Shown here piece after piece: positions 34,631-47,600 of a stretch of DNA of 59,780 bases. The notes beneath the pieces were generated by a model. It did not search any database, was not told where the DNA came from, and saw nothing but the letters and a program-made list of their open reading frames with translations. The translations under genes were made by a program, and so were the position numbers. The stretch spans positions 1 to 59,780 of the forward strand of contig JADGJA010000043.1 in the NCBI GenBank assembly GCA_027596035.1, given 5' to 3'. The stretch comes from Thoreauomyces humboldtii (lineage: Eukaryota; Chytridiomycota; Chytridiomycetes; Spizellomycetales; Powellomycetaceae). Every line of letters begins with the position of its first letter. Positions within the stretch are counted from its first letter, which is position 1.

Positions 34631-36379
34631 TTAATGCTCGCCGATACGACGTAACACCGATTCGATCGGTAGCGCCGAACAAAACTCATCCCAATTGTCA
34701 TTATGAGATAGATGACGGGTGATTACTCCACCGCAGCCCACCTCCGTCTCGTAGCACTGGAACCCTTCCTGATGCAATAGAGCCTTAACAAGCTCAACCT
34801 TTTCGGATTCGGTTTCTGTGCGGCAAGGTCCGGTTAGTATTTCCTGCGCTCTAGTCGCTTTGAAGGCAAGACTATACACAGACCATTCCGCAGCAATGTC
34901 AAGGCACATCCTCCGCCCCCAGCTCCTGTCAGCTTGGATCGAAGGCCATACAACGCAGTTATTTGGCGAACCATCTCCAAGGAAGGATGGCTCACGCCAC
35001 ACGCAGCCATAACGCCGTGGTTCATGTCTATTAACGTCTAACCGGGCATCACAGGATGTCAAATTCCCGTTCGCCTAAAAGTGTTTTTCAGCGACTCACC
35101 TCCATGACGTCGTACATTTCTGCGTTACCTATGGTCTTTTGTTCTGATTTCCAATGTTAGGAAACACTCAAAACGCACCAGAAGTGGTCGAAATTGCTCA
35201 CCAACGTCGTGAAACAGCTGCTTACACTCATCAGATATTCCTTGGCAGGACTCAATCAAAGGATCCATGACGGAGGGAAACTGAAACCTCATAAGCAACT
35301 GCGTGAGGCGTTTTCCGTGAAGACTGAAGGCGCATACCCGTAGTTTCCGAAGCCTAACGCCCTCCACCTGCCGTTTCGTGTCTTTTGGGACTAGCGTATT
35401 TGTGAGCAAAAATCTGATAGAGCTGAACCTGCACCGCCAAGTCGAGATTCAGCAAGAATGAAATGGCAAATGAAGGATAACGGGACATGGCCCTACCCAG
35501 GTATAGGTTCCAACTTTCGCTGAGCAAAGAGCTGTGCCCCTCCGTACGTTGCAATCGAGTTGTCCAGACCTGACGGATTCCCGTGCATGACCTTTTCGGC
35601 CATGAACGCCCACTCGTTGACAACCCTCAAGTCAAGATCCCTATCGTCAAGAGCGAGTAGACCAGCGGCCAGCGCGACGCTGTATGAAGCTGAAGATCCG
35701 AGACCTGCGCCGACGGGAAGCTGGGACCTCACGCAAACTACCAGCGATGGCAACCTACGCGAGCTGCAGGGTCAAAAGAATTGCACCGGAGCTTTGTAGC
35801 AAGAACCAAGCAGTTCCACAGCAATCCACCCATTGACCCACATGATGTTATAGATGGAAAGGTAAAGATGAAGGAAAGCAAGGACAGCCTGTGCGGTAGC
35901 TGCCTGTTGCTGGGGGCCAATTGCTGCCCGCAACTCGCTTTCGACATCGGCAGTCAGAGATGATGCGGTATTCCACCGGGCCTCTGTATGGTTTTACAAT
36001 GAGACCGCAAACGGCGAGATCCACTACATTTTGCTAGTAGAGCCCGTACCGGCGTAGTATTTTGATGCCAGTAACTCCAGTTGGTCCAGGGGCATGGTGA
36101 ACGGCTTAGATTGCAAATCCGGAAGGCTGAGGCTGAGACCGGAGACAGGCACACGCTTGATCCAAGCATAAGTTCTCAGCCCCAGACTCGCAGCTACAGC
36201 GGCCTATCGTTGGAGGTAAAGTCAGCAATTCCAGAACGCGCCAGCTCGCTGGAAGGTTCGAGCTTTACCTTCCCGTAGACAACCGCATGTTCGCCGAAGA
36301 GGATGACCTTTCCTGGTGCTGATGAGAGCACGGCTTGTGATGGGGGATCTCTCACTAAACTTGGTATAGCGTCCATCAT
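34631..36379 (-). CDS. MVK: mevalonate kinase (GHMP kinase)
   Basis: A multi-exon gene with all three GHMP motifs. Motif 1 is SSAPGKVILFGEHAVVYG (about 36271-36330). Motif 2 is PVGAGLGSSASYSVALA, the ATP-binding loop (about 35665-35730), followed by KVMHGNPSGLDNSIATYGG with the conserved catalytic Asp/Asn neighbourhood. Motif 3 is SKLTGAGGGGCALTLL (about 34890-34940). LTNTLVPKDTKRQV, MNHGVMAACGVSHPSLE and a final ETEVGCGGV agree with the family. The enzyme phosphorylates mevalonate to 5-phosphomevalonate on the way to sterols and isoprenoids. The start at 36379 gives MMDAIPSLV; the frame upstream has no other ATG. The exon interior to 36379-34631 was read motif by motif, not to base resolution. 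Confidence 0.95.
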
Positions 36380-37482
36380 GTAACTGTTGGTTTCGAATGT
36401 GCGGACGGCGTTGGGTCCCAAAAACTCGGTCGACCAAGTGATGAACGCGCGATTACTTTCATTATGCCCGTTGTAGCTTTATTAAATGATTCACGGAAAC
36501 GCCCGCCGCTCCGCCCTTGCTCGCATGGACAGCAGATGGTTTTGAGAACGAGAGCGCACCGTCCGAGCAAAGCGAAAGGTGGCCAGGATCGAAGTGTGTA
36601 CTGTATGGGCAGGAAAAAGAAATTGTAGCGCACCCGTAGGCTCCAAGACACCCACGTAAAACGTTGAAATGAACCACCTCGGCGCGTCTTTGTGTCTTCA
36701 CGGTGTGTGATGGGGATAGAGTGCTGTTTTACGTGTGTGTGGTGGGATTATAGTGCTGTTTTCTACTATAGTCGGTGTGTGGTCAGGTTAAAGTATTGAC
36801 GATTTAGACACACGAAATGTTAAATATAGACCACAGCATGAATGTTCCGAATTCAGTGTTCACCATCCGTCTCGATTGCAAGCTAATTGCCATGAAAAAT
36901 CGAAGGAGGAAGAGCAAGAAAGCAACCTTTTCCAAGGATAACATTCAGCCCTCAGCTAATACCGGTATGCAAAAGACCGGTCCTGCTGTCGACAGGTACG
37001 GCACGGTTACGGGTACAGGTATTTAACAATGAGCGGCAGCACACCGGCATCCGTACGTCGGGCTTCTTCCTAGCCTGTGACCCAGTATGCTTCTATGTCT
37101 AGCAAAGTATTAACTCCGATCAAGCGTTGCTTTACCCACCACGCTTTTCCAATTTCCTCGCAGCTTTTGGTTTATACCACTTGCCGGGAGTACTTTGCGT
37201 TATACGCATCCCGAAGCTTTACTCAGGCGATGTCCGGCTTGTCAAGTTTAGTAGCTGAGGTTGCCCCACCGGACATACGGTATCTCAGGGCTGGCCGCCC
37301 AGTTGAGCACCTTCTTGTACGTTCCCTCGAACACCAGGCTTCGGCGTTGCGGGGTGACCGCCGCACGTCCGCTCATGATTAAGAGCCACATGTTATAGAT
37401 TTCATTTATCGAAGAAGCACCCCTTTGATGATGGCACAGAACTAGTTTAGGGTATAAAATCAGACCAGCGCTGCGCATAATG
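36380..37482. other. 1.1-kb intergenic region: MVK promoter / HEATR4-like 3' end
   Basis: The MVK promoter lies at the left and the 3' end of the HEATR4-like gene at the right. It contains the two-copy repeat at 36703-36764. It also has a minus-strand frame at about 37248-37430 whose translation looks protein-like (ending LNWAASPEIPYVRWGNLSY). That frame could be a last exon of the HEATR4-like gene, but no splice junction in the right phase was found. Confidence 0.4.
36703..36764. repeat. imperfect tandem repeat, two copies of about 31 bp
   Basis: Two adjacent units share GTGTGTG, GGGAT and TAGTGCTGTTTT or AGAGTGCTGTTTT cores. They run 36703-36732 and 36733-36764, with a fragment (GGTGTGTGG) recurring near 36774. 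It is a local duplication in the MVK upstream region with no recognised function. Confidence 0.6.
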
Positions 37483-40400
37483 TCAGTGTTGCATGACAGG
37501 TACATCCACGTGCTGCCAGTGTCGAATGAGCGGCACGCCGGGAAGCTTTCTGGTAATCTCCGGCATCTTTGCATCGGCCCTCTTCCTGGCTTTGTGACCG
37601 TGAATGCTCTTGATGTCCGGCATGTGATCGTCGGGTCGCTCCAGATCCTCGTCGAGTTCTTCCTCTGCTTCGGGGATTTCTGCAACCTCGGCAGTGACCC
37701 GGCTTTGGCCCGCCATCTCTCGGACCTGATCGATGACCGCTTCGAGTTCCTTCTCGGCCACCAAAGAGGTTCGAAGGAACACTTCCACTTCCGACGGAGG
37801 GCGGTTCGCAAGGATGTGAGGATAGGCAATCATAATCTGCGGCCGCGAAGATGAGGACGACGTCGGCAACTGTGACGGTGCACTCAAAGTATTGGCCAAA
37901 GAATCCTTGCTGGAGCTCGTCGGCTCTGAGGAAGCCAGCACTGCGGCTTCCGCCAGGGTCAGCGATGGTCCGATTAGCCCGACGGCGATGAGCGTACGCT
38001 CCGCTTCTTTTCGTACTGGCAACGATGCATCCGTCTCTAAGAGTGTGTAAACCGCTTCTTGTAGCTCTTTAACGTGAGAGAGAAGGCCAAGTTTGTGGGC
38101 AGATTCGATGGCCTCCGCTCGGACGCTCGAATGGGGATCATGATACAACACACAGCGCAAGGCAGCACGGACCTGCGGATCGACATTGCCCTGGTTTCCG
38201 ACCGCTGTTGGGGCTTTTTCAGGAGCTATATCGAACTCAATGGGCTGTCGAGGACTTTCCTTACCTTTGACGGCGTAAGCCCGAACATGCCACGCAAAGT
38301 CGTTAAATCTGTCAAGCAGGGCGTTCAAGATGTCGCGATCCTGCATTTGAATGATGCAGGCAAGCTAAAGCGCAAGTTGAAAATCATCAGTCATAGTGTC
38401 AAGTGTCCCAGTACAGCCCTGAGTTTACCTTACAAGCCTCGATACGAACACTTGTGAACTCGTCCACTAGGCAGTTGAGATAAGGCGTGACTGCTGCTGG
38501 TTGCAGGACCCCCAGCCTGGTCAAGGATCGAAGCGCATCTATTCGGCGTAGCGGATCGGGGGATCCAAGCAGGTTGTCAATCCACTCGATGACCATATTC
38601 CCTTTTCCCAGACGGCCCAGCGTTAGAGCGGCGACATCTCGAACTTCTGAGCTCCAGTCATTCCACATCAGGGTAAGCAGACTTTGGAAGCTCTTCTGCA
38701 ACAGCGCAACCCTGAGATCTGGCTCTTCAGTGAGGTGAGTAGAGGGACGCGAACTCGGGGTGGACACGCGGGTCGCCGTTGTCGTAGACGGACGAGAGGG
38801 ATCGGAGCCGCCTGATTGCGGCGTGCCCGCCTCGCTCGAATAGTCCTCTGGGGCCAGCTTTTGGATCCATCGCTCCAGGAGCAGAACCGAATCGTGCCGA
38901 ACCTTCCAACTTGTACTTGCGGTGGTGGCCAAAATACCTACCAGCACCTGTTCCGCGTACTGAGGTCCCAGGTTGGCCAGAAGATCTATGGCTTTCCGTC
39001 TCCGGGAGATTTCCACTTCACCTAAAGATCTGAGCAGTATCGATAGGACTACTGGCGTAATCTCGTTCTGTCGGGCCATCGTTGTAGCGGACAGCCATCG
39101 ATCGCCGTCATTTCCATCCTGCAACATCTCTTCCAGAACTTTACGGAACGCGATAGCTTCCCATCTTCCAAGAACAGGGTTGTTCTCTACGGCCGTGTAA
39201 ATTTTGAAAGCTTCGAAACGCAGGGAGTGGTCATCCGAATCGTCGCAGAGGGCGACCATCAGCACCTTGCAAAGGGCAGCATAAGCGGGGCTCCCGGGTT
39301 CTGGAGGCTCACGAAGAGTGGCGTAAGGCGTGCCGAGAAAGTCGGTGATATCGTTCCCAGCAGTGCTGGTGGATGTCTCGTTGATCCCCACAAGGTTGTG
39401 GTTGGGCTTGGACCGCTCGGTGGCCACACGCTTTACTGGAAAAAAACCCAGAAAAAGATAAAGATCGGCCCGCGCTTTTGCAATAGGCAAGAATCTCTTA
39501 CAGAGTATAACTAGCCGGGCTAGAGAGAAATCCGCAGGCGACGTTGTCAATGTTTCGAAGCGAGGCAGATTTCCTAGCTGCACGTTGGTGGATGCGCCAT
39601 TCTTGGACTTTCTTCCGAATATATAGAGATCAGTGTCTCAATGGCGAAAAGGATTTCAATATGCAGATAAGGCCCTACTTTTCCCAAAATCTGCAGGAAC
39701 TTGATCGAAAAATCGGCAGAAAGCAGGTCGCTGACGATGTCTACCTGCTTGGCGGGACTATCACTTGCATCCTCAGTTTCGTCCGCATCCTCATCATCCA
39801 CAGCCGATTGATCGTCTTCGTCTTTAAACTCCTTTACGTGTGGTATCACGAGATCAATGCCTCGGGCGGTTGTATCCTTTTCCCGAACTGACGAAGGCAG
39901 CTTCCCGTCATCGGCAGCCTTCATGGCTCGCTTGAATTCCCCGGGATTGTAACCCCCAGTGAATCGATTTGGCGTGCGGGGTGGAGCAGAAGATGATGAG
40001 GTGGCTCTGCTGTCTTGTTCATCAGGGATCGTCCATTTGGTTCCGGTAAGAGTCATCCGAAGCAAAGCATCTACGTTCATGGAAGTCAAAACCGTATGCG
40101 AAGTCCCGGTTCCCTCACGTGTAAGTCGCTTGAGGAAGCGCACCGTCGATCGCGACAGAGTCTTGTGAGGAAGTTCAGGTGGAGATGGGGGCGGTGGTTG
40201 GAACGTGGACGCCTGTCGACTTCTCATAACGCTACCTCGAGTGGATCTTCGAGATGAGGTCAAGCGCATGGGTTCTCCTCCTGCTGATGACGACTGCCGA
40301 GCGTCTTCGATCACCGAGATGCGCACGGTGCGCTTGAGCTTTAGGCCGTCATCCTGTCCAACTTGGTCTGTCTCCGCAGACTTTCGGTTTTGAGCCTGCA

Positions 40401-41166
40401 GTATAGAAGTGTCCTCGCTTGTCTGATCGCCTTCGGTCTTGTGAATCCCCTCTTTCGATCCTTTGATTTTCGACGTGGCTCCAGAGTAAGGCCGTTCCGT
40501 GCCCTTTGGCGGCATCATGCTGAGCCACTGACTTTTGTGCAACCCATGGCCTTCCCTCGCCAGCGGCACGAGCTCATCCACAGGTTTTGTCTCCTCCGGG
40601 GTCTGAAAGATGGTCTTCATCCCATAGCCGAGGAACTCGCCAACCTTTGCGCGGACCTGCGGGTCGAACTGCAGTCGAAAACGTCCTTCGGCCCGCCGCG
40701 CCTCGGCCGCTTTCTCCTTTTCGACGACGGCTATGGCCTGCTCATACTCTTCGATCTCCTGCTTCTGGCTCTCGAGAGCAGGCGGCAGATTCGGCGGTCT
40801 TCGAATGGTTCGCCTTCGACTTGCTTTGACGTAAGGCTGGTCGATTGCCGCAGCAACAGGGTTCTCGTGATGCCGCGAGCTTAGATTTCTGGTTCTCCGA
40901 TTGGACTCCTTGTCAAACGCAGAAGCGGAGGATTTGCCCACACGCAGCGTGCTGAGGAGAGCCTTCCGGTGGGGTCGCCCATATTGCTGACCTGGTAAAG
41001 GCTCTACTCTGGGATCGTGAACGGTCATCCCGCGGTAACCTCGGATGCCGTCCAGGGCTGATCCATCGCTTTGCAAGGTAGCGAGTACATGATCTGATGC
41101 AGACTTGCGATTGAAAGATGGTGGCTCACGCATAGTTGGAGCAAGGACACTGATTCCCAATTGCAT
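37483..41166 (-). CDS. HEATR4: HEAT-repeat protein, HEATR4-like
   Basis: Three large open blocks (41166-39574, about 39583-38410, about 38350-37483) form one gene with short introns between them, roughly 1,150-1,200 aa. The N-terminal third is basic and disordered (Arg/Ser/Pro-rich, with a coiled segment near nt 40700-40800). The middle and C-terminal parts are tandem HEAT helices: VLSILLRSLGEVEISRRRKAIDLLANLG, WKVRHDSVLLLERWIQ, WSSEVRDVAALTLGRLG, DPLRRIDALRSLTRLGVLQ, SVRIEAC and SSVRAEAIESAHKLGLL. The series IDALRSLTRLG, VRIEAC, WHVRAYAVK and QVRAALRCVLYHDPHSSVRAEA parallels vertebrate HEATR4, a protein found in ciliated organisms. The assignment rests on that resemblance and on the dynein-2 neighbour. 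The C-terminal end is tentative. Confidence 0.68.
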
Positions 41167-41693
41167 TAGCGAGGGTCCTTGCTCTGAACGGCTTTAGGCA
41201 GTACAGGATTTGTACTGGGGGAAAAGTATTACGTAAGCAGTGAGCCGCCTGATGGACTGACAAGCCAAGCCGCCTCTTCTCCTCCTGCCTCCTTTTTGTT
41301 TCCCTCCCCCCCGTCCCCGAGGTTCCCAAAAGCGTCCCCAGCACACGCTTCCTTCAACAATGGCACCTTCCAACTCACAACCATCCCGTTCAGACCCGTG
41401 AGACTCTCATAGGCGTTGGACGCCATCTTACTTGCGGCTCTGTATGGGAAGTTCTGGGTGTTGGGTTTCCTACCGCACGCTACCCCGCCGGTTCGATGCT
41501 TCACCACAGAGTTCCGGCGTTCATATACAGCGGAGCGAATAGTAATCTTCAAATGCAGTGTAGTTTTGGCCCTCGTGATTTGACGTGTCGCTCGGGCCTG
41601 GTTTGGCTGTAGTCATTTTCCATCTCGGAAGAAGCCATATTTACAAAGGGGGTCAGTCAGTGATTAGTAGGGAGCCTCAGGTGCCCCAGCTCT
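41167..41693. promoter_or_regulatory. intergenic region: HEATR4-like upstream / dynein-2 3' end
   Basis: This should hold the dynein-2 heavy chain 3' UTR and the HEATR4-like promoter. A minus-strand frame at 41229-41552 is Gly/Glu/Ala-rich towards its end and matches nothing I know. I see no other structure. Confidence 0.35.
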
Positions 41694-44600
41694 TCACTCG
41701 TCCTTCAAGAAGAGTGCCACCCCGGCCAGAATCCAGGCGTCAGCGTCGCCATCTACTGGCATGCTCACGTTGCACACGAGCTTTTCCCGTCTCGATCCCG
41801 TGTACATCGGGACTTCGAGCGCGCCCTTGAGCGACTGTGGAGCGTTCTTCGCCACCCATGTGACCTTGCACAACGGCGCTTGGACAAAGGTAGGGTCTTC
41901 TGCTTGCGACTCGGACAAGCGTTTGCCGTTGAACGTGCATCCTTGCAGAAGCAAGCCGTCGATCGTAACCGTTGTCAGATTGGACGCTGGGCCTTCCCCC
42001 CAAGTGGTCGCCAGGCGTAAGTCGTCTATTGGTATATGCACTGCCGAACGTTTCGGTTAGCACGAACATGGCCAATCATGGTCCCGAGGGCTTTGGATGT
42101 ACTTACAGATTCGAGACGTGTGTTGTCGAAGCGCATTGAGGAACGTAACCGGATTGAAGAAGCCGGCCATCTTGATAGACTCTCCGAACAGTATGCCGGC
42201 CTCTGACTTCTCTCGCCATTGATTTACGGCGATGCTATTAAAAATGGCCTCTCGAAGGAATAGCTGTGCCGTCTCCGGGCCTTCCCATGAGTTCATCCAA
42301 CTACGTTCCGGCTGAAAGTTAGAGAAATGCCGATTTTAGACAGAGGCTTGACCTTCGTTTACCTTTTGGGCGTCTCGTTCTTTAACAGTTCATGGGCAAC
42401 CGCAACGATATCGTTTGTGAGCGGAGAGGACCCCCGTGTTACTCGCGAAATCGCTTCCAGGTCTGCATTGATGCGTCGAAGAAGATCCACAGCATTCGTG
42501 AGCTCCTGTGAAAATACCATGTTGATTTAGCGAGAGGCAAGCAAAAGAGCCACATGACGATTGTCAACGTACAAGTGAAAGGAACGAATTAATAGGATCC
42601 GCTTCAGGATCTTGTACGATCTTTCTTTGCAAAAGATCCGTGCCAGTAGTCAATTTTCGCCACAGAAGCAAAAACGGCGAAAGTTCTCGAGTCCATCGTT
42701 CCTTATCAAATCTTTGTGATTGCACGTCAACCTGGCGAAGAATTTTGAGCTGACCGATGACCAACTGGCTACTGTTCCGCTGAAATGTGCGGTCGATATT
42801 GGCCGGCAACCCGAAGGAGGCCACGTTGTCGATTTCGGGAAGTTCTCGAATGATGTTCCGGTAAGCAGCGTACTCTGCAGTGCTCGGAATGTTCAGCCCC
42901 CTGGCCAACTTGCGAGTTGGGGTGCGTCCGTTCACCAAGAAAACGTCATCGTTGAAGAACTGCGCCAAATATGTACGGAGCTTAAGGGCGTCATAGACGT
43001 CATCGATCCTGCCTCCATAGATAGCATTCTCCAGCAGTCCATGCAAAACACCCCATTGGGGTGTCTTCGTGTTGTTGCACATAGTTGCCACGAGATCAGC
43101 GCTCGAGCGAAGGTCGGCAGCAGAGTATTCGTAGAACTTTTGCCATCCTTGCGGAAGGTAGGTGCGACGCTCCTGAATAACAGCGTGGAACCACGCTAGT
43201 GCAAAAAGAGCTTGGGCTCGGTGAACTGGGCCGTTCGCAATGAATTCCGGCGACCAGGCCTCGTACGTTCGTTGCAAGTTTTTCTTGACGCCCGGAGGAG
43301 CTTCAACGGTGATCTTGAGGGAATTCTGTGAAAGGCTTGCGGGGAACTTCGCGTGAGCCTCCGATGTCATCCACAAGCGGAAGCTAGCGTGATGCTTCAG
43401 AGAGCTGAGTTCCTTTTCAAGCGATGGTAGCCAGGTGGTGACTAGGTGAACGTTTTGGAGGCACACCCAACCTCCTTTGCTGGATGCATCCCTCACAAGA
43501 CTAATCGCCAGATCGCCCTGACCTTGGCCCATCGCTATTTGATGGTACTGATCGGCGCCAACGACCCGCAGTGCCAATTCTTTTAATTCTTGTGATGGGT
43601 CTGCTCCAGCTGTGGTGATGAAGAGGACAGGCTCTTTGGGAATCGATTCATCCTTATGAAGTTTTTCCAAGTTGAGAGCGAGCGGGGCTAGATTACTCAT
43701 GCCTAAAGCGTCGCAACAGAACTTGTTCATTGCACTCAGCAGTCGGTCTGGTCTTAAAGCTTGTGTAACGAGGAGATGCTGGAATGCGGTCAAACTTGCG
43801 CGTGGCTGTTCGGTTTCGCAAGCTGGATGTTTCATGAATCTGTGCCAGGTTTCGACGTCCGCGAGATTGAGCGCCTGTCCCAGAGCGGGCAGGATTATTT
43901 GCAGTTGCTTCATCATAGCAACGCGTTCCACGGGGACCCAGTTGGGAAGCTCTTTGGTGGCTTCGTCATCCGTTGCTACAGCGGAACCCGTGAAGTGCTC
44001 CCATTCGTTAGATTCGAACAGGGCAGGATGTAGAAGGTGTACCAGATGTAGAGCAAACATCTGACGATCTTCCTTGAATAACGATCGGGAGACGTGATTG
44101 TAAATGAGCTTCTCGAGCGTACTTGTTAACAGATGTATTCTGAGCTCCGTTCCGTCATTCGTAGCCGATCCTTCGGACCTGAGGGCTTGTTCGTACAAGC
44201 GCAGGAAGGATGATAAGGAGAACTGATACATGTTGTTCAGTTTGACGAGATCGCTAACGACGAAGTACAATGCACTTCCGAAATCGGAAAGGCTGGTGAA
44301 CTGATCTCGTTGAACGTCAAGTGCCGTTTGAAGCCGTGCAGACTCCTCGAGCCCGGTTGCAATGGTGGTGCTCTTGTCGCGAGTCTCGTTGAGCGAGGCA
44401 ATGAGCGTCTTATTCTCCAAAATATTTCCTTGTGAGCTCGCAAGTTCAGCTAGTAGGGATTCTTCAAGTTTGCTGAGTTGAATTTTGAGCTCGTCCTCCT
44501 TTTCGAGCAGTTTCATCTTCTCCAGCTCCAACTCAGGTCGCTCGTGCTTCAGAGTTACGCCAAGCAATTGACCTGCCAGGCCAGCCCTAGTCACTGTGAA

Positions 44601-47600
44601 GTTAACGCCCTGAACATATCCAGCAGCATCCGACGGGATGCTGAATTCAGAGCGGCTGGTGACAAGATAGAGGCGGAAGTCATCGTTGTAATCAACAGTT
44701 TTCTCTCCGAGCTGCATCACAGCTCGAGGACCTTGTTTTTGCAGGTCTTTGCGGATGATTGGGTAAAGAAATGACTCTACGGATGTCATCTCCTGAATGA
44801 TCAGAGTCTTGCCGAATCGCACTGCCAGCTCGACTGCTCGAACAAAGGTCTCGTCGTGCTGATTGATGACTTCAGGTTTTCTATCGGCAAGATGAGTCTT
44901 CAACCAATTCACAGCTTGACCGGAGGGGTCAATGATCAAGGGCGTAGTGCCCCCGTTGAGAATCATTACGGCGTTCTCATTGGAAAGGGCGTCGGCAGGC
45001 AGACCCTCCGCCTTCCAGACAAGTTGTTCGCTTTCGGTGCTCATGACGCTACGGAAGCTGAATTCCTGAACGTCGAGCCTCTCTTGCCATTCCGCTGCAC
45101 AGGCTCGGCGGCGATCTTCTGGTGCAGGAGCGAGATAAGTGATGAAAGCAGCGGCAAGAAGGGACTTTTTTGCAAGGTTTTCGAGAGATCCTTTAATTTC
45201 TTGTGCCTGCGCAGCCCATCGCTTGCCTTCTCCTGAAAGTTTGCCGAGCAACCCTTGAGCCACTTGGATCGTTTCGGTCGCTTTTTCCAGGTTGGCGCGT
45301 AAAGTCTCGGCCTCACGGGTGCGTCCGCCAAAATCGTCCTTTAATGCGGCGACCTTGGCATCAACTAACGCAAGCTCACGACCGAGATTGGTTACACGTT
45401 CCCGTGACGAATCTAGAGATTTCGTCAATCGAGCCAGATCCGCCTCCAATGGGGATATTTTCTCTAGGATAGAGGAGTACTGAAGATTGGCCTTGACCCA
45501 GGTTGCAAGCGGGGCGGCAGCTACGGAAACCCTCTTGATCGTAGCTTCCTCGAACGAGTCCTTTTTCTGTCGCAGGAGCTCCCCAACCGAATCGCGCACT
45601 TGCTTGGTGATATTCCGTGCGTCGAAATTCATGATCTCATCCTTGACCGTTCTCTTTCCGAGGAAGGACTTCATACTATTCCAGGACATGTCGAGGATCC
45701 CCATGATTTTGAGAACCCCTTCTAATACATCCCGGATTGCAGGTGGGGGCGCTCTAAGCGATCTGATCTCGGCTAGACTGTCAGATCGAATTTCTCCAAC
45801 AGCTGCTTTCGAAGCCCGCACTATGGGTTCGACCTCTGCGAGCTCCTCCTCAATCCCGTGCTTTCTTTTTAAAAGCTTTTCCTCCTCGTCTTTCAGCTGC
45901 ACGGTCAGCACCTCCATTTCTTTCTTCTGCTCTGAAGCATTGACCATGCTGTCCGTGATCTGTTTCAAAGCAGCATCGGCTTCCTTTTGCTTGACTGCTA
46001 ACTCAAGACCTTGCTCCTTGGCTTCTGCCGAAAGCGTATCGACATATTTGGCCGCTTCCGTCATCTTTGTCAAGCCGCCGCTAAGGTACTTAAGTTTCTT
46101 TTCGAGTGAGTCTCGCTTAGAACAGTACACCCGGTTGTAAGTTGCCCCGTAATCAGAAAAGTGCTTGGGGGTGGCACCTTGAGAAATGCAGCTGCCATGA
46201 ATATACATCATCTGCTTAATCAGGACCTCCTGGTTCTCGAATTGCGAAAGCGCCTGACTGGTAGCGAACCGTTCCCTGGCCATGTTCAGCATGCTCTCAG
46301 GAGTCCAGCCTTCTAGCCATCCTATCTGGCAGCGCGTGTAAAGGGCTGGATTTGCTTCGCATCTTGAAATGAAGTCGGCGGAGCCTGAATCGAGCAATAG
46401 TACTACACGGAGATGGCGACGCACTCTGGCAACGAAAAATTCAAAGACTGTCCCTCGAAAGCCTTCCTCCGAGTGTCTGTCCTTGAGTGAAGACAAGAGC
46501 GCCTCGAGCTCTTCCGGTGCATAAAGCCCGGGAACTTCACCACCGCTAAGAATGCTGTTGATGCTCTCGACGAAAGATGGGTCCGGGAGCTGGTGATCTT
46601 CCATAACAAGCACAGCGTCTTCACCTGCGACACCGACAGCTTGCAGGATCTGCTTGAGATCAACCGCGAAAGCCTTCATACCGTAGGCGCGACCCACGCT
46701 GGGTGAATATAGCTTCAAGCCTAGCATGTGGGCCACAATCAACACCATTTGAAGTCGTCCCACGCCTGGCCGCCCGGCTAGCAGTAACGAGCCCCCCGAA
46801 AGCCCAAGAACGCGCTCTATATGGCCAATGTGCTCCAGGGCTTCCGGAATCAGACACATGTTCATATCCCGATAGTCTCGTTCGTAAACTTTCAGAGCAT
46901 CCTGAACGGACTTTTTGTAGTCCTCCAAAGACACCCTAGTCAGCCCGCGGGCAGCGTGCAGGTCTAATGATGACGTCTTGGCTGCACTCGTATATACCAT
47001 CTCCTTACCAACGAGTTCGTAACTCCAATCGCTTTTCAAGACGTTCGCAAGTATCGTGCCAAACTTCTGCTTTGCATCTGGTGTTACGAGGCGATCCTGG
47101 AAGAGCCGCTTGGCTTCGTACGCGACCACATCCAGCAGCTCTTCTTGTTCAGAGCTGATGTACTCGTATCGAGCCAAGCCGAGAATCCATCGAGTGATAT
47201 CACGTGGCGTAAATAGGTAGTGAGGTTTCATGTCGGGAGTAAAGCGCTTGGTCACTTCGTCGTAGATGGAAATCATTGAAGAAGCAAGCTTTTGTATACT
47301 TCTAGGCAGAGACCAAGTCTTATGCCCCGTTACTGCATGCGCAAGAATCGGCTGGAGCAAGAGTTTGTAGATAGCCTGTAGCTGCTCTTTGTCAGGATAT
47401 GCTATGTAACATTGTCGGATGACGGAAGTGAAGCGTGTAGACAATTTTTGGCGGCCCATAGTTGTTGACGGATTCATGGACGCAACAATCTGCACCCCCT
47501 CAATGCCGACCCATTCCAGATTCTGATCGTAAAAGCCCTGATAAGTCAGTAGCTGCTGCAAGAACTGCACCAGTTCGACCGTGTCGTATTTGTCGGGCTT

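Noticed and set aside
41229..41552. 107-aa minus-strand frame between the HEATR4-like and dynein-2 genes
   Set aside because: No recognisable domain and a Gly/Glu-rich end; no support beyond openness.
43672..46140. Plus-strand frames of up to 217 aa opposite the dynein exon
   Set aside because: They are antisense shadows of the dynein coding sequence, with no independent motifs.
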